Assembly (NCBI GenBank): GCA_036250195.1
Contig: JAVHZZ010000004.1
Coordinates: forward strand, 257,483,011 to 257,547,010
Reading direction: 5' to 3'
Origin: Mixophyes australis
Lineage: Eukaryota > Chordata > Amphibia > Anura > Limnodynastidae
DNA length: 64,000 nucleotides
Shown: one piece after another, positions 55,024-64,000 of the stretch
Numbering within the stretch: position 1 is the stretch's first letter
How the letters are laid out: each line of letters opens with the position of its first letter
Made by a program: the position numbers and the translations under genes
Notes under the pieces: model-generated
Database searches by the model: none
What the model was told of the DNA's origin: nothing
What the model saw: the letters and a program-made list of their open reading frames with translations, nothing else

Positions 55024-55457
55024 GGTACACACTACAGAAAATTTCTCCTAATGCGACATCTTTAACAATTTTATAAACAACAGGGAAACAAAATCCAGAT
55101 CAAAATGCAGATTCATGCGACCACTTTATACAAGTTTTACACGATTTACCTTCAGATTTCTACTCTTCATCTGTCATAGTCATCGGCTGAAAAGATCCTG
55201 ACTCTGCACACTCCATAAAGATCTATGGACACTGCCGGTCCTGAGTGCGTACACACTGCAGAATTGGAACGACATCATCCCATTGTTGAACGACATTTTT
55301 TGTACGGTTTAAAAATCCAATGGAACAATATGATGAGCTTTGGATTGATAATCATTCATCGGTGCAGCACACACACTAATGTATTATCGGGCCAAATGGT
55401 CGTTTATCATCTAATTGGCATGTTAATCAGCTGAAAACCCTGTAGTGTGTACCCAGC
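55024..55457. mobile_element. PIF/Harbinger-type MITE (GGTACACACTACAG), second copy
   Basis: Left GGTACACACTACAGAAAAT and right CTGTAGTGTGTACCCAG are inverted; CTA flanks both sides. Same family as 45280-45700. Confidence 0.78.
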
Positions 55458-55713
55458 CTAAGACTACTGCCAGAACCCTCTCCTGTCTGAGTACAGGGAA
55501 ATGTTATCATAGTATAACAATGCGATTGTTTATTGGAATCTGTATATAAACAAACATGCTCATTGTCAAGACTGTAATTGGAGGTGTGGGAAAAGAAAAA
55601 AATCTTTGAGAAAGAGGACAAGAATTGATTATATTGATTAAATTGATTACAAATAAACATTGGCACCAGACTCAACTTTGTGCTGCTAACTAGAAAGAGC
55701 CACTCATCTTCTT

Positions 55714-56428
55714 GAAAATGCTGAGATGATCCCACCATTAGAAAAAGATAATACAACCTTAGATCTGGAGGAGGAATACATTAATGCACCAAAACATTCT
55801 ACACCAAAAATGAAAGTCACAGTGAAAAGTGATGCAAGTTGCACACCTCCTTGGACTATAGAAGAAATAGCGTGTGAAAGAAAATTGCTGAATACCATGG
55901 ACCAGGATATTCTGAAGATGTTGGACCCTGGTAAATGGCTTTGTGATGAAGTTATAGAATAAGCTATTTTTAACTTCATAGGCCAGAAAAGTTTGAATGA
56001 ACAAATATTGGCGTGCACAATTTATATATATCAGAGTTTTGTAAGAGGATGCACTGATCTATCCTATAGACACCTAGAACAAAACAGTGCTTTAAACATG
56101 GACTTTCTCCTAGTCCCTTTCAACACTGATGCCTGGGGACATGGCCAGCATTGGTGTTGTGGTGTCATCAGTTTTAGAACCAGGGAAGTCATCATAGTAG
56201 ATTCCAAGATGCAAAAAAACAGAGTCAAGGAACATGGTGAGATTCTTTTGCAGCGGCCTGTCATCAATTGGCACATGTATTGTTTATCCAAGAAGAAAGG
56301 AAGGTCTATGTGAAGATGCTATTCAGCAAAATAATTCCTATGACTGTGGTGTATACACAGTGTTAAATGCTTATTGTATTATTTCTGGAGAGGAATGCAT
56401 AGAAAGACATAGAAAGTCAGCACGTTAG
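55714..56428 (+). pseudogene. Ulp1/SENP-type cysteine protease (C48) fragment, broken
   Basis: Ulp1-type proteases cleave SUMO-like tags. The reading MIPPLEKDNTTLDLEEEY ... PGKWLCDEVIE (55726-55959) meets an in-frame TAA at 55960-55962, continues in the same frame (FIGQKSLNEQI, DFLLVPFNTDAWGHGQHWC, VIIVDSKMQKN) to about 56290 and shifts frame to QQNNSYDCGVYTVLNAYC. The catalytic set is visible: His in GQHW, Asp in IVDS, Gln and Cys in QQNNSYDCG. There are no introns, so it is either a processed copy or, more likely, the protease module of a transposon; no transposase was found beside it. Confidence 0.72.
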
Positions 56429-56429
56429 A

Positions 56430-57186
56430 AGATAAATAGAGAAAAGTGTAGTTCAGCATAAACAGTGCAGCTGTAAGAGAACAAAATTATGCAAGTACTG
56501 ATACAGTAACATGCACATCGAACTGATTACAATTAACATGGCTGTAAAGGTAGACGAAAGACCACTGGTCAAGTACTTAGCATCACTCATTAACAAGGAT
56601 AGCAGTCCGCAGTCCACATGTGCAGAAAGTGCATGCCCAGGAAAATAATCACCAAACAATTGTATGATTCTCTGTTGTCACTGCCGAAATTGGTATCATT
56701 CACCTACAAAATATTCTCCGCACTAAAAAGTCATAAAACTTTATTATCCACAGATAATAGATCTTGCTACATGCAAGGATCTAATATCAACATTCCATTT
56801 TACTGTTAATCTATTTTTGTGGTTCTGTAGGGTGCTCCCTCAGTACTATATTTGAAATTGCTAAAATAAAGAAAGAAATACTACTTATGAGAGGCACTCT
56901 TACTCTGCTGAGTGTGTAACTATGTGAATCAATAACTGAATGAACTAGATAAGTCCAAACACTTTATATAGGAAAGATCAGGCTGACTAGCTATTCCCAT
57001 TGTGAATGTAACAACCTGTTTGGTAGCTTTCTCTAGCTAACTCCTCTAACGTATGTTTCGCTTGTGCTGCATCTTAGAGGCAACCAGTTCCTTAAACTAT
57101 TTAATTACTTATTATGCAATGGCATGGAAAGAATGAATGAAATATTTATCACATTTGTGCACTAACAGCAAGTTCCACATATATAT
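56430..57186. other. Anonymous non-coding DNA
   Basis: No recognisable gene. It could be the remaining non-coding part of whatever carried the Ulp1 fragment. Confidence 0.35.
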
Positions 57187-57194
57187 CCCCTGTT

Positions 57195-57266
57195 CAGGGC
57201 CATCTTGACAATATTATGGGCCGTCAGGCAAAGCAGTGCACCAGGGCCCCTATATATAAATATACA

Positions 57267-57326
<60 letters not shown>

Positions 57327-57376
57327 TGTGTGTAAGACAAATAAGTGATTTTGTATATATGTAAAAAAAGTGATTT

Positions 57377-57424
<48 letters not shown>

Positions 57425-57974
57425 TTTTTTGTACATATATATATATGTGAATATATAGGGCCCCCCTTAACTTACCTTTCCATCGCCTTGTTCTCCAAGT
57501 ACGATGCCCTTCTCTTCTTTTTTCCTCGCTGAGTCTCTGTTCTGCGCTCTGGACATCTACACTTGATTGCATTGGATCTATTGTCACCCTCATGATCGGA
57601 TTGTAACGTTTCTGGCCAAGTTAAAAGTTCCTCAAGGTGGAAAAACACGACTGCTAAAGGCAGAGAGGACATAGCAATGGCGATCTGGCACTTCAATTAG
57701 CTTTCAGTAACAGAGCTGTAACATATATGGCAATGAGAGATCCAGTCAATGTCAGGCATGATGTCACGTCCGACATTCACTGCGAGCACAGCACGGAAGA
57801 GGGGACCAGGGAGGGAGCCGGATCGCCACCTGACCACCTGATCTGAACGGTCAGGTGACCACAAAAGGTAATGGTTTTTTTTTTTGGTTGGTTTTTTTTA
57901 TAGGATTTTTTTTTTACAGCAGTTCTGCCTTGGGCCCCCTTTCCCCCTGGGCCCACGGGCACCTGCCCATCGTG
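57195..57974. mobile_element. CAGGGCCATCTT hAT MITE with atypical right end
   Basis: Left end CAGGGCCATCTTGAC. The right side matches relatives up to 'cacctgcccatcgtg' but lacks their last ~20 bases ending GGCCCTG. CCCCTGTT flanks both sides (57187-57194, 57975-57982), though the CCC could belong to the element. TA arrays fill 57262-57430. Confidence 0.7.
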
Positions 57975-57982
57975 CCCCTGTT

Positions 57983-58880
57983 TGAGAACTGCATTGGTAT
58001 GAATTTCTCATCATTAATAATTTACACTTACCAATGGAATACTGGCCTTGAGATGGGCAGATAACAAAGAAAATGCAAGGTTGATATTAAATGTGGAAAA
58101 TGAATCAGTCCCAACAAAATATATATGATTAAATTGAACTCACAACAAAATATACAAGGAGTGACTATTGCCCAGAGTTTACTTTTTTTAATCTTTAATA
58201 TTTTGCATTTTAAATTATTTTAGCGATATTCAATAAAGTTATATTTTATAAGTGTGTCTGTTATTTTTTGAACACTTTATCCTGCAAAATACAGATGGAA
58301 TGATCCTTTACGAAGAGTTTGGACTTATCTAGTTCATTAAGTTATTGAAATTGGTATCATGTAACCTGCTTTGTAGAATGAGAAAGAATCTCCCAATCTA
58401 CTACAAGTGTCAAAAGTGCTCTCACTACGAATATTATATATCTATGCATCACCGTGTTTAATGCTGCCCACTTTAATTTAAAAGTAAACTGTAACAAAGT
58501 ATTTTGGAACTCTTTTTTAAATATTTAAACATTAAAAAAAAAACATCTGTCAGGAATGGTGGGCTCAGACACGCGTTGGTGAAAGTAGTTGTTCCTGTTG
58601 AGAGACAAATTATTATTGGTTTTATATGCTGCCAATTCGGACCTTTGCCTGACTTGGACGGTTCCATGGATTGTTGCCTGTCTTAACCTTTCATTTGGAT
58701 CTAACCATTATCGGGATTGCCTCCCGATAATGTAATTTCAACTGGATATTGACCATTAATTGTTTGTGCCAGCTGAAACTCTTCCTAAACAATTCCAGGT
58801 TTGTGTGAGTACCTGCACATTCCTTGTACTTTATTCATTTTACAGTTTTGATTATTGTCTCCAATATATTTCTGTGTCAT
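57983..58880. other. Anonymous non-coding DNA
   Basis: No gene seen. A short inverted sequence (attatcgggattgcctcccgataat) lies near 58708-58732. Confidence 0.4.
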
Positions 58881-59346
58881 TCAGAAGGCATATAAAACAG
58901 CTGTTATTCTATAGTAATCAGCCATCTTTCCACAGTATGACACTTGTGTAGTGGGGTGCAGGTATGGGGGAGCACATTTACAAAAGATTTATGGCTAGAT
59001 TTAGTAAAAGGTGGTTTGCTCAAACCGCCACTTTCGCGGCTATTTTTACCGCCGGATTTACTAAACCCCCGTCAAAATGGCCACAAATTAAATTTTTCAA
59101 AACCACCACTTTACAAACCGCCATCCCGATTTTAACAATGATAGACATACAAACAGCCAGATTTACTAAGCTGGGGTTTTCAAAACCGCTGCAAAACAGC
59201 CATCCAAACAGCCAAAATAAAAGAGGTGAGTGTGAATGGCGAGATTGCTCAAACTGCATGCTATTTGATCTATTTTGCCATTTAGAACATAAGAGAAAGC
59301 ACCATTGACATTTAAAATATTTGTAAAATCATTATTTATTGATAGG

Positions 59347-59545
59347 GGGCATATTCAATAATCTTTCCGGTCCGCGGGATCGCGCCGGAACGGGCCGTGT
59401 AGTCAATACACGGTACCGCAATAACGTGGATTTGCGTTCGCAGCCCATAGGGTTGTGTACGAAAATCCGCGTTAATGCGGTACCGTATTAACGGCAATAG
59501 TGCGCAGGATTCGCGGTAACGTGTGCAAAGCTAATTGAATATGCC
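59347..59545. mobile_element. PIF/Harbinger-type MITE (GGGGCATATTCAATT family)
   Basis: GGGGGCATATTCAATAATC on the left and the inverse TAATTGAATATGCCCC on the right, with a CG-rich palindromic interior (TTACGCGG-type). Confidence 0.75.
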
Positions 59546-59877
59546 CCTATGAATTTAATATTAACTTATGGGGGATTTTTCTTTTTTATATTTTTTTTAA
59601 AGGGACACTATTATAGCATTATATTATGTGGGAAATGTGAATATATAATATTATTAACTGATTGTTAACGGCGGATATAATTATCTATATTGCACAATTA
59701 CATATTGTCCGAATAATATAATAATTAAATAATTTTATCCCCTTAATATAATGAATTGTTTTTTCCCCGCATAAGTTATTATTTAATTCATTTTGCCCCT
59801 TAATCAATAAATAATGATTGCCAACCTAATTTAAATGTCAATGGTGCTTCTCTTATGTTCTGAATGGCAAAATAGTT

Positions 59878-61575
59878 TAGAGATGGGCGGGTTCGGTTCC
59901 CCGAGAACCGAACCCACCCGAACTTCTGCAATCCGAGTACCGAGCTGAGTCAGCTCGGTACCTTCCGGCCAAATCGGATTCCAAATCGAGGCGAACGTCA
60001 TCGTGACGTCGTCGGATCTCGGGAGTTTTGTTCAAATAGGGAGATTGTCTTTTCAAGGATCTATATACAAATGATGGATTATCACTACAGCAAACCAGTG
60101 AAAATAGTGCTGACATAGCAACTCTCAATAAGCTCCCGGTATCTTCTACACAAAAGAAAGAAACAGGGTAAGATTATTTGTTTTATAAATAATGTATTTA
60201 TATGAGCTTAGTGGTCGCTATAGTGAACACATCACAGTAATTGATGTCAATAATGTTTCCATAAAGTATACACCTTATAAGAACCAATGGTGGAGTCTTT
60301 ATAAATGAGTAAAGGGGGGATATTACTTTAACTGTGCCTGTGTCTGATTATTTTCTCACAGGCATAGCAGATATGCTGGTGCCAGGAAAACAATATCTCC
60401 TTTAATGCCTCATATTTTAGCTGTCAATTGTACGTTTAGTGATATATTTAGCTTTATGATGATTCATACATTAGTGTTGTTATGGCATTGTGTATGGATT
60501 CCTAATATTTACTATGTGTCCAAAAACAAAACTGTTGTAATGCAGTGAATTTCATTCTTTATAAAGTACTAAGGGGCATATTCAATTAGCCACGTTACTC
60601 AAAAAAGTAACGCTGCGTTAAAAGTATTACCGGTATTAGGGTAATTCTAACCTGGATTTCAGCTCGCAGCTCAGAGAGAAAGCCGGCGTTAAAGGTACCG
60701 TAATAACGGTAATTACGCGCACTATTACCGTAATAATGGTAATAGTGCGCAAGCCACGCTACTTTTGACAGTAACGCGGCCAATTGAATATGCCCCTAAA
60801 AGTCTATTGTGTCGCCTTACTATCATTTGTATACAAATCAAGCTGACATTAATCAACAAATGTCAGAATTAAGAAAAAGTGGCAGGGTTACACTTATCAG
60901 CAACCAGCAACACACTCACTCTTCTTGAATGATAAATAGCCCAAGATATGAGATGCTTTGCATGCAATTAGCATGGTGAAATACATGTTTCTATGATCTT
61001 TCTAGAAAAACATGTATTTTTCTTCTACAATTCCGCCATGTGATGTAGGATTGCCAAACTTAAAAAATATTATTTTCTAAAAATGTTATTAAAAAAAAAG
61101 TGCGTTTTTACTGTCACAGTATCATGCTATGATATCATGAGGATGTTGATGACAATGATGTTATTTGTGTAAGTCCTGTACCAGTGAGTTTGTGACATTG
61201 GTGTATGGCAATGTTTTCTAGATGTGATAAAAACTGCATGGTCTTTGTGTCGTTGCTTTGTCGCTTAACATTCAGCCAGCTCGCTGCAGTATTTGGCTGA
61301 AAGTTTATGAAAATAATATTGTGACCTGTGAGGTGGTCAAAATTGAATGGAAATGACTGCAAATTAGTGTTAGTGAGGTTAATAATAATGTAGGTACAAA
61401 ATAATACCTAAATTATGTTATTTTAGCCCCAAAAAATTAAATGTTTTATCAAATTGCAGAACAAAACCAAAACCAAAACACGCAAGGGCGGTTTTGCCAA
61501 AACCAAAACACGAAGGTTAATCCAGATCCAAAACCAAAACCAGAACCAAAACATGGAGGTCAGTGACCATCTCTA
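59878..61575 (+). mobile_element. hAT family 1, deleted copy
   Basis: It starts TAGAGATGGGCGGGTTCGG and ends CAGTGACCATCTCTA; the duplication AAATAGTT is exact (59870-59877, 61576-61583). The 5' end runs to about 60050; a transposase remnant (EDVDDNDVICVSP, about 61138-61180) and the 3' GGTTTT block (61455-61555) remain. A PIF-type MITE (60573-60796) and unrelated sequence fill the middle. Confidence 0.9.
60573..60796. mobile_element. PIF/Harbinger-type MITE (GGGGCATATTCAATT) inside a hAT
   Basis: GGGGCATATTCAATTAGCC and the inverse GGCCAATTGAATATGCCCC, flanked by TAA (60570-60572, 60797-60799). Its interior carries TTACCGTAATAA repeats as in 21788-22004. Confidence 0.85.
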
Positions 61576-61770
61576 AAATAGTTCAAACAGCATATTAACC
61601 TATCCAGCCATTCTGAAGCAGGTATTAAAACTGTCCTGTGCTGTCTTTTGAATGGCGGTTTCATCCAAACCGTCGGCGGTTTAGCTTTTTCAAACCACCA
61701 TCCATTGCGCATATTCACAGGATTTATTGTGTGGATTAGGGGATCTGAGAGAAATAGGTTGTTTACCACG

Positions 61771-62116
61771 AAACAGCATTAGTTTTATTTACATTTCTGC
61801 ATTGACGTGGGATGTAAAACAGCTGTCATTCCATAGTAGTCAGCCATCATTACATGTAATTCCACATGTAAAACATGACCAAGCATCCTAGCAATAAGTG
61901 TGTGGAAGACATAATACATAAGTGTAAAATGTTTTAATCTATGCATGAAAGTTCACTTTGCCATCATTATAGTCAGTTGGCATTCCTTTAGGAGACTGGA
62001 GCTGTCATTCCTTCGTACCTCTCAAAGCAACGCAATGACACAATTAGCTTCATCATATTCTTTGTTCCGCCCAATGGATGGTGCAAATGGCCTCATGAAG
62101 TCATACATACCTCTCC
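61771..62116. other. Anonymous non-coding DNA
   Basis: Contains the right member of the ~50-bp direct repeat at about 61812-61862; otherwise no feature seen. Confidence 0.35.
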
Positions 62117-62117
62117 T

Positions 62118-62659
62118 TGGGGCCTATTTATCAAAGGTTTTCCCCCTGTAAAATCCCAGAAAACAACAGTTTTCAGGGATTAAACACTAAATTGCTATTT
62201 AGGATTGTAGCATCGCAGCAGATATCATAGATATCTGCTGCTTTGCATCTCCTATAGTTTAACTGAGCACTCCCCATAACAGTGTATGGGGAGTGCTCAG
62301 TAACACTATTTAACAATAAATGAAATTTACTTTTCAAACATGTTAATGTACGCGAACTGAAGCTGGAGTACGTTATCATAAATGAAAAGTTTCAGTGCTG
62401 TCAGCTCTGCTCCGAAGAGGGTTTCACTCGGCGCATGCGCACTGGTGTCAGAAGAGGATCCCCGTTCATCGCATGCTGCTTCGGGAACAAAGATGGAGTG
62501 GTAAGTATGTTTTCCACTTCACAGGAACAGCAGTTTTTCTGAACTGCTGTTCCTGTGTTGCTTTTTTTTAATAAATATGAGAAATAGTTCAATCCTTATC
62601 AATGCGATAAGGATTGAAAACTGTTTTTCATATTTTGCCAGTCTTGATAAATGTGCCCA
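62118..62659. mobile_element. PIF-type MITE (TATTTATCAAAGG family)
   Basis: Left GGGGCCTATTTATCAAAGG and right inverse CTTGATAAATGTGCCC. It shares 'gcagcagatatcatagatat' and 'gaaatagttcaatccttatc' with the element at 12415-13296. Confidence 0.7.
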
Positions 62660-63710
62660 CTTGTGCTTTAATGCATCTGGGCAGCAGCAGTTAAATGCTC
62701 ATGGAAACTATTATAAAATGTTTATAACTGCTATATGTGTTAATGCATTTACAGTAATAGATCATTGTGTAATTGTGTGGTGTAATAATGCAATTCCCAT
62801 AATCTAGAGCAATTACTGTGCTGCATATATCTATAAATTTATGTTTGCAGTTCCTTATTATTTGGGTTGGTTCCTGTTTTTGGCTCCAGGAGTAGGAGAG
62901 GCACATTACAGTGTTAGGGGAGGAGTAACATATTGTAATTCAAGGGAGGAAGAATGGGTGTGTGATAGAGTGTTTAATAAAGGCATGAGGTCTTGGTAGT
63001 GCATTTCTTCATTAGACTGCACTGTAGGTATGTATCATATGTTTTCACTGCCAGAGGTTTTTTTTATCTTTAAAGGTTTTGTGTGACAGATGCTTTAAAA
63101 GAAGCTTTAGGTCTATTAATTACCTCCCAAGCACTGCTCCTTCATGGATAGCATAGTTGCTACAGTGCTATTCATGTTATGTTTACTGAATGTGATAATA
63201 TTTTTTTTTAAATTAAAATACTAATTATCAATAAATATCGACTCATAAACCCAGAAAATAAGAAATATTCAGTAAGAATTTCATCTGACATCCTGCACTT
63301 GCCCCTTTGTTGTCTTCTAAGTACACGTACCTGTAAATATTTAAATGTGAAAATATAACTTTCATGATGAGCATAGTTACAGCAAAAGAATCTTCAAGTT
63401 TTGGTTTCGCTTTGCCATTCTGCAGAATGCCATATTTTCTGGAGCAGCTTTTAAAATTCCACTATTTTCAGGTGCATTGGGCACTGGTGTTTCAGTATGC
63501 ATTTTTGCTTTTTATAGTCATCAAGACACAGAACATCTGAATCTGAGTGAAAATATCAGAGGACTAGCGTGTAGGATTTGGAGGCAGTTTTTAGTAGTGT
63601 GTGGGAAATGTGACAGCGTAGTGGTGTGTATTGTAAGAACCTATGTTCTGTGCCAATGTTTGCCACTAATCTGTAACATGCAATGCTTATTTTTATACAC
63701 AGACTCCAAG
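62660..63710. other. Anonymous non-coding DNA
   Basis: No recognisable feature on either strand. Confidence 0.4.
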
Positions 63711-63890
63711 GGGTATAGTTACTAAACTTCATGTTTGAAAAAGTGGAGATGTTGCCTATAGCAGCCAATCTGATTCTAGCTTTCATTTATTTAGTGCATT
63801 CTACAAAATGACAGCTATAATCTGGTTGGTTGCTATAGGCAACATCTCCATTTTTTCAAATCCGCAGTTTAGTAATTATACACCAAAATG
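63711..63890. mobile_element. Palindromic MITE (TTTACTAAACTGCRGGTTTG family)
   Basis: Left GGGGTATAGTTACTAAACTT, right inverse CGCAGTTTAGTAATTATAC; the middle shows the family phrases CAGCCAATCTGATTCTAGC and ATCTGGTTGGTTGCTATAGG. Confidence 0.8.
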
Positions 63891-64000
63891 TATCTGTATT
63901 ATAAGGAAATAGGTTTATATAGCTATTTTGCACATTTGGCAAACAAGGGTCGCAAATATAGACTGACCACACTTTACGGCACATTTGTACCAGTTCTTTC

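Larger units (their letters stand above)
58964..61770. mobile_element. Palindromic (foldback) element interrupted by a hAT
   Basis: The left arm segment 59268-59335 (gccatttagaacataagaga ...) is inverted at 59808-59870 (... cttatgttctgaatggc). The arm continues on the far side of the hAT insertion (61584 onward: ggcggtttcatccaaacc) with weaker match. A MITE (59347-59545) lies between the arms. A ~50-bp direct repeat (ATAAAACAGCTGTTATTC at 58892; GTAAAACAGCTGTCATTC at 61816) lies just outside. Outer ends are approximate. Confidence 0.5.

Noticed and set aside
57162..57593. 143-codon antisense frame rich in Tyr/Ile
   Set aside because: It runs through TA microsatellites inside a MITE.

Overview
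The window looks like non-genic DNA from a large, repeat-rich vertebrate genome, most likely a frog. The reasons are the mix of element types (BED-finger hAT transposons, a chromodomain Ty3/gypsy element, L2-like LINEs, Penelope-like and Crypton-like remnants, Tc1 and PIF/Harbinger-type MITEs), many TA/CA microsatellites, and no recognisable host exon. The organism call is inference. No host gene, tRNA or rRNA gene was recognised.

Layout. 1-10 kb: a full-length but broken hAT transposon on the minus strand (986-5379), a Penelope-like remnant split by a MITE inside a MITE (5690-6540), and a second, internally deleted hAT copy of the same family (7678-9834). 10-16.6 kb: a Tc1 fragment, a PIF-like MITE and anonymous DNA. 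16.6-20.1 kb: a non-autonomous hAT carrying a second hAT family nested inside, both with exact 8-bp target duplications. 20-23 kb: anonymous DNA with small MITEs.

23.2-35 kb is the centre of the window. An old, decayed gypsy pol gene on the minus strand has been cut three times: by a very young, apparently intact chromovirus (24891-30379; 647-bp LTRs differing at 2 sites; TSD CTGAC), by a family-2 hAT (30450-32854; TSD GTATAGAT), and by a 2.1-kb Penelope-like insertion (TSD about 14 bp). The young element has gag and pol in a -1 relation with a GGGAAAA slippery site plus a strong downstream stem, and a primer-binding site complementary to its own predicted RNA 5' end, as in the Tf1/sushi self-priming lineage.

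35-48 kb: degenerate repeats, a Tc1 element interrupted by an L2 tail, a coding-free family-2 hAT (41943-43610), an L2 LINE with a 359-codon reverse transcriptase ORF, MITEs, a gypsy protease-region remnant and a possible Harbinger accessory exon. 48.8-52.9 kb: a Crypton-like element bounded by CA repeats, broken by a hAT MITE and by a solo LTR that itself holds a MITE. 53-64 kb: a second L2 fragment, a broken Ulp1-type protease, more MITEs, and a palindromic element interrupted by a third family-1 hAT. The genes serve the elements, not the host; the only set that looks potentially active is the chromovirus gag-pol.
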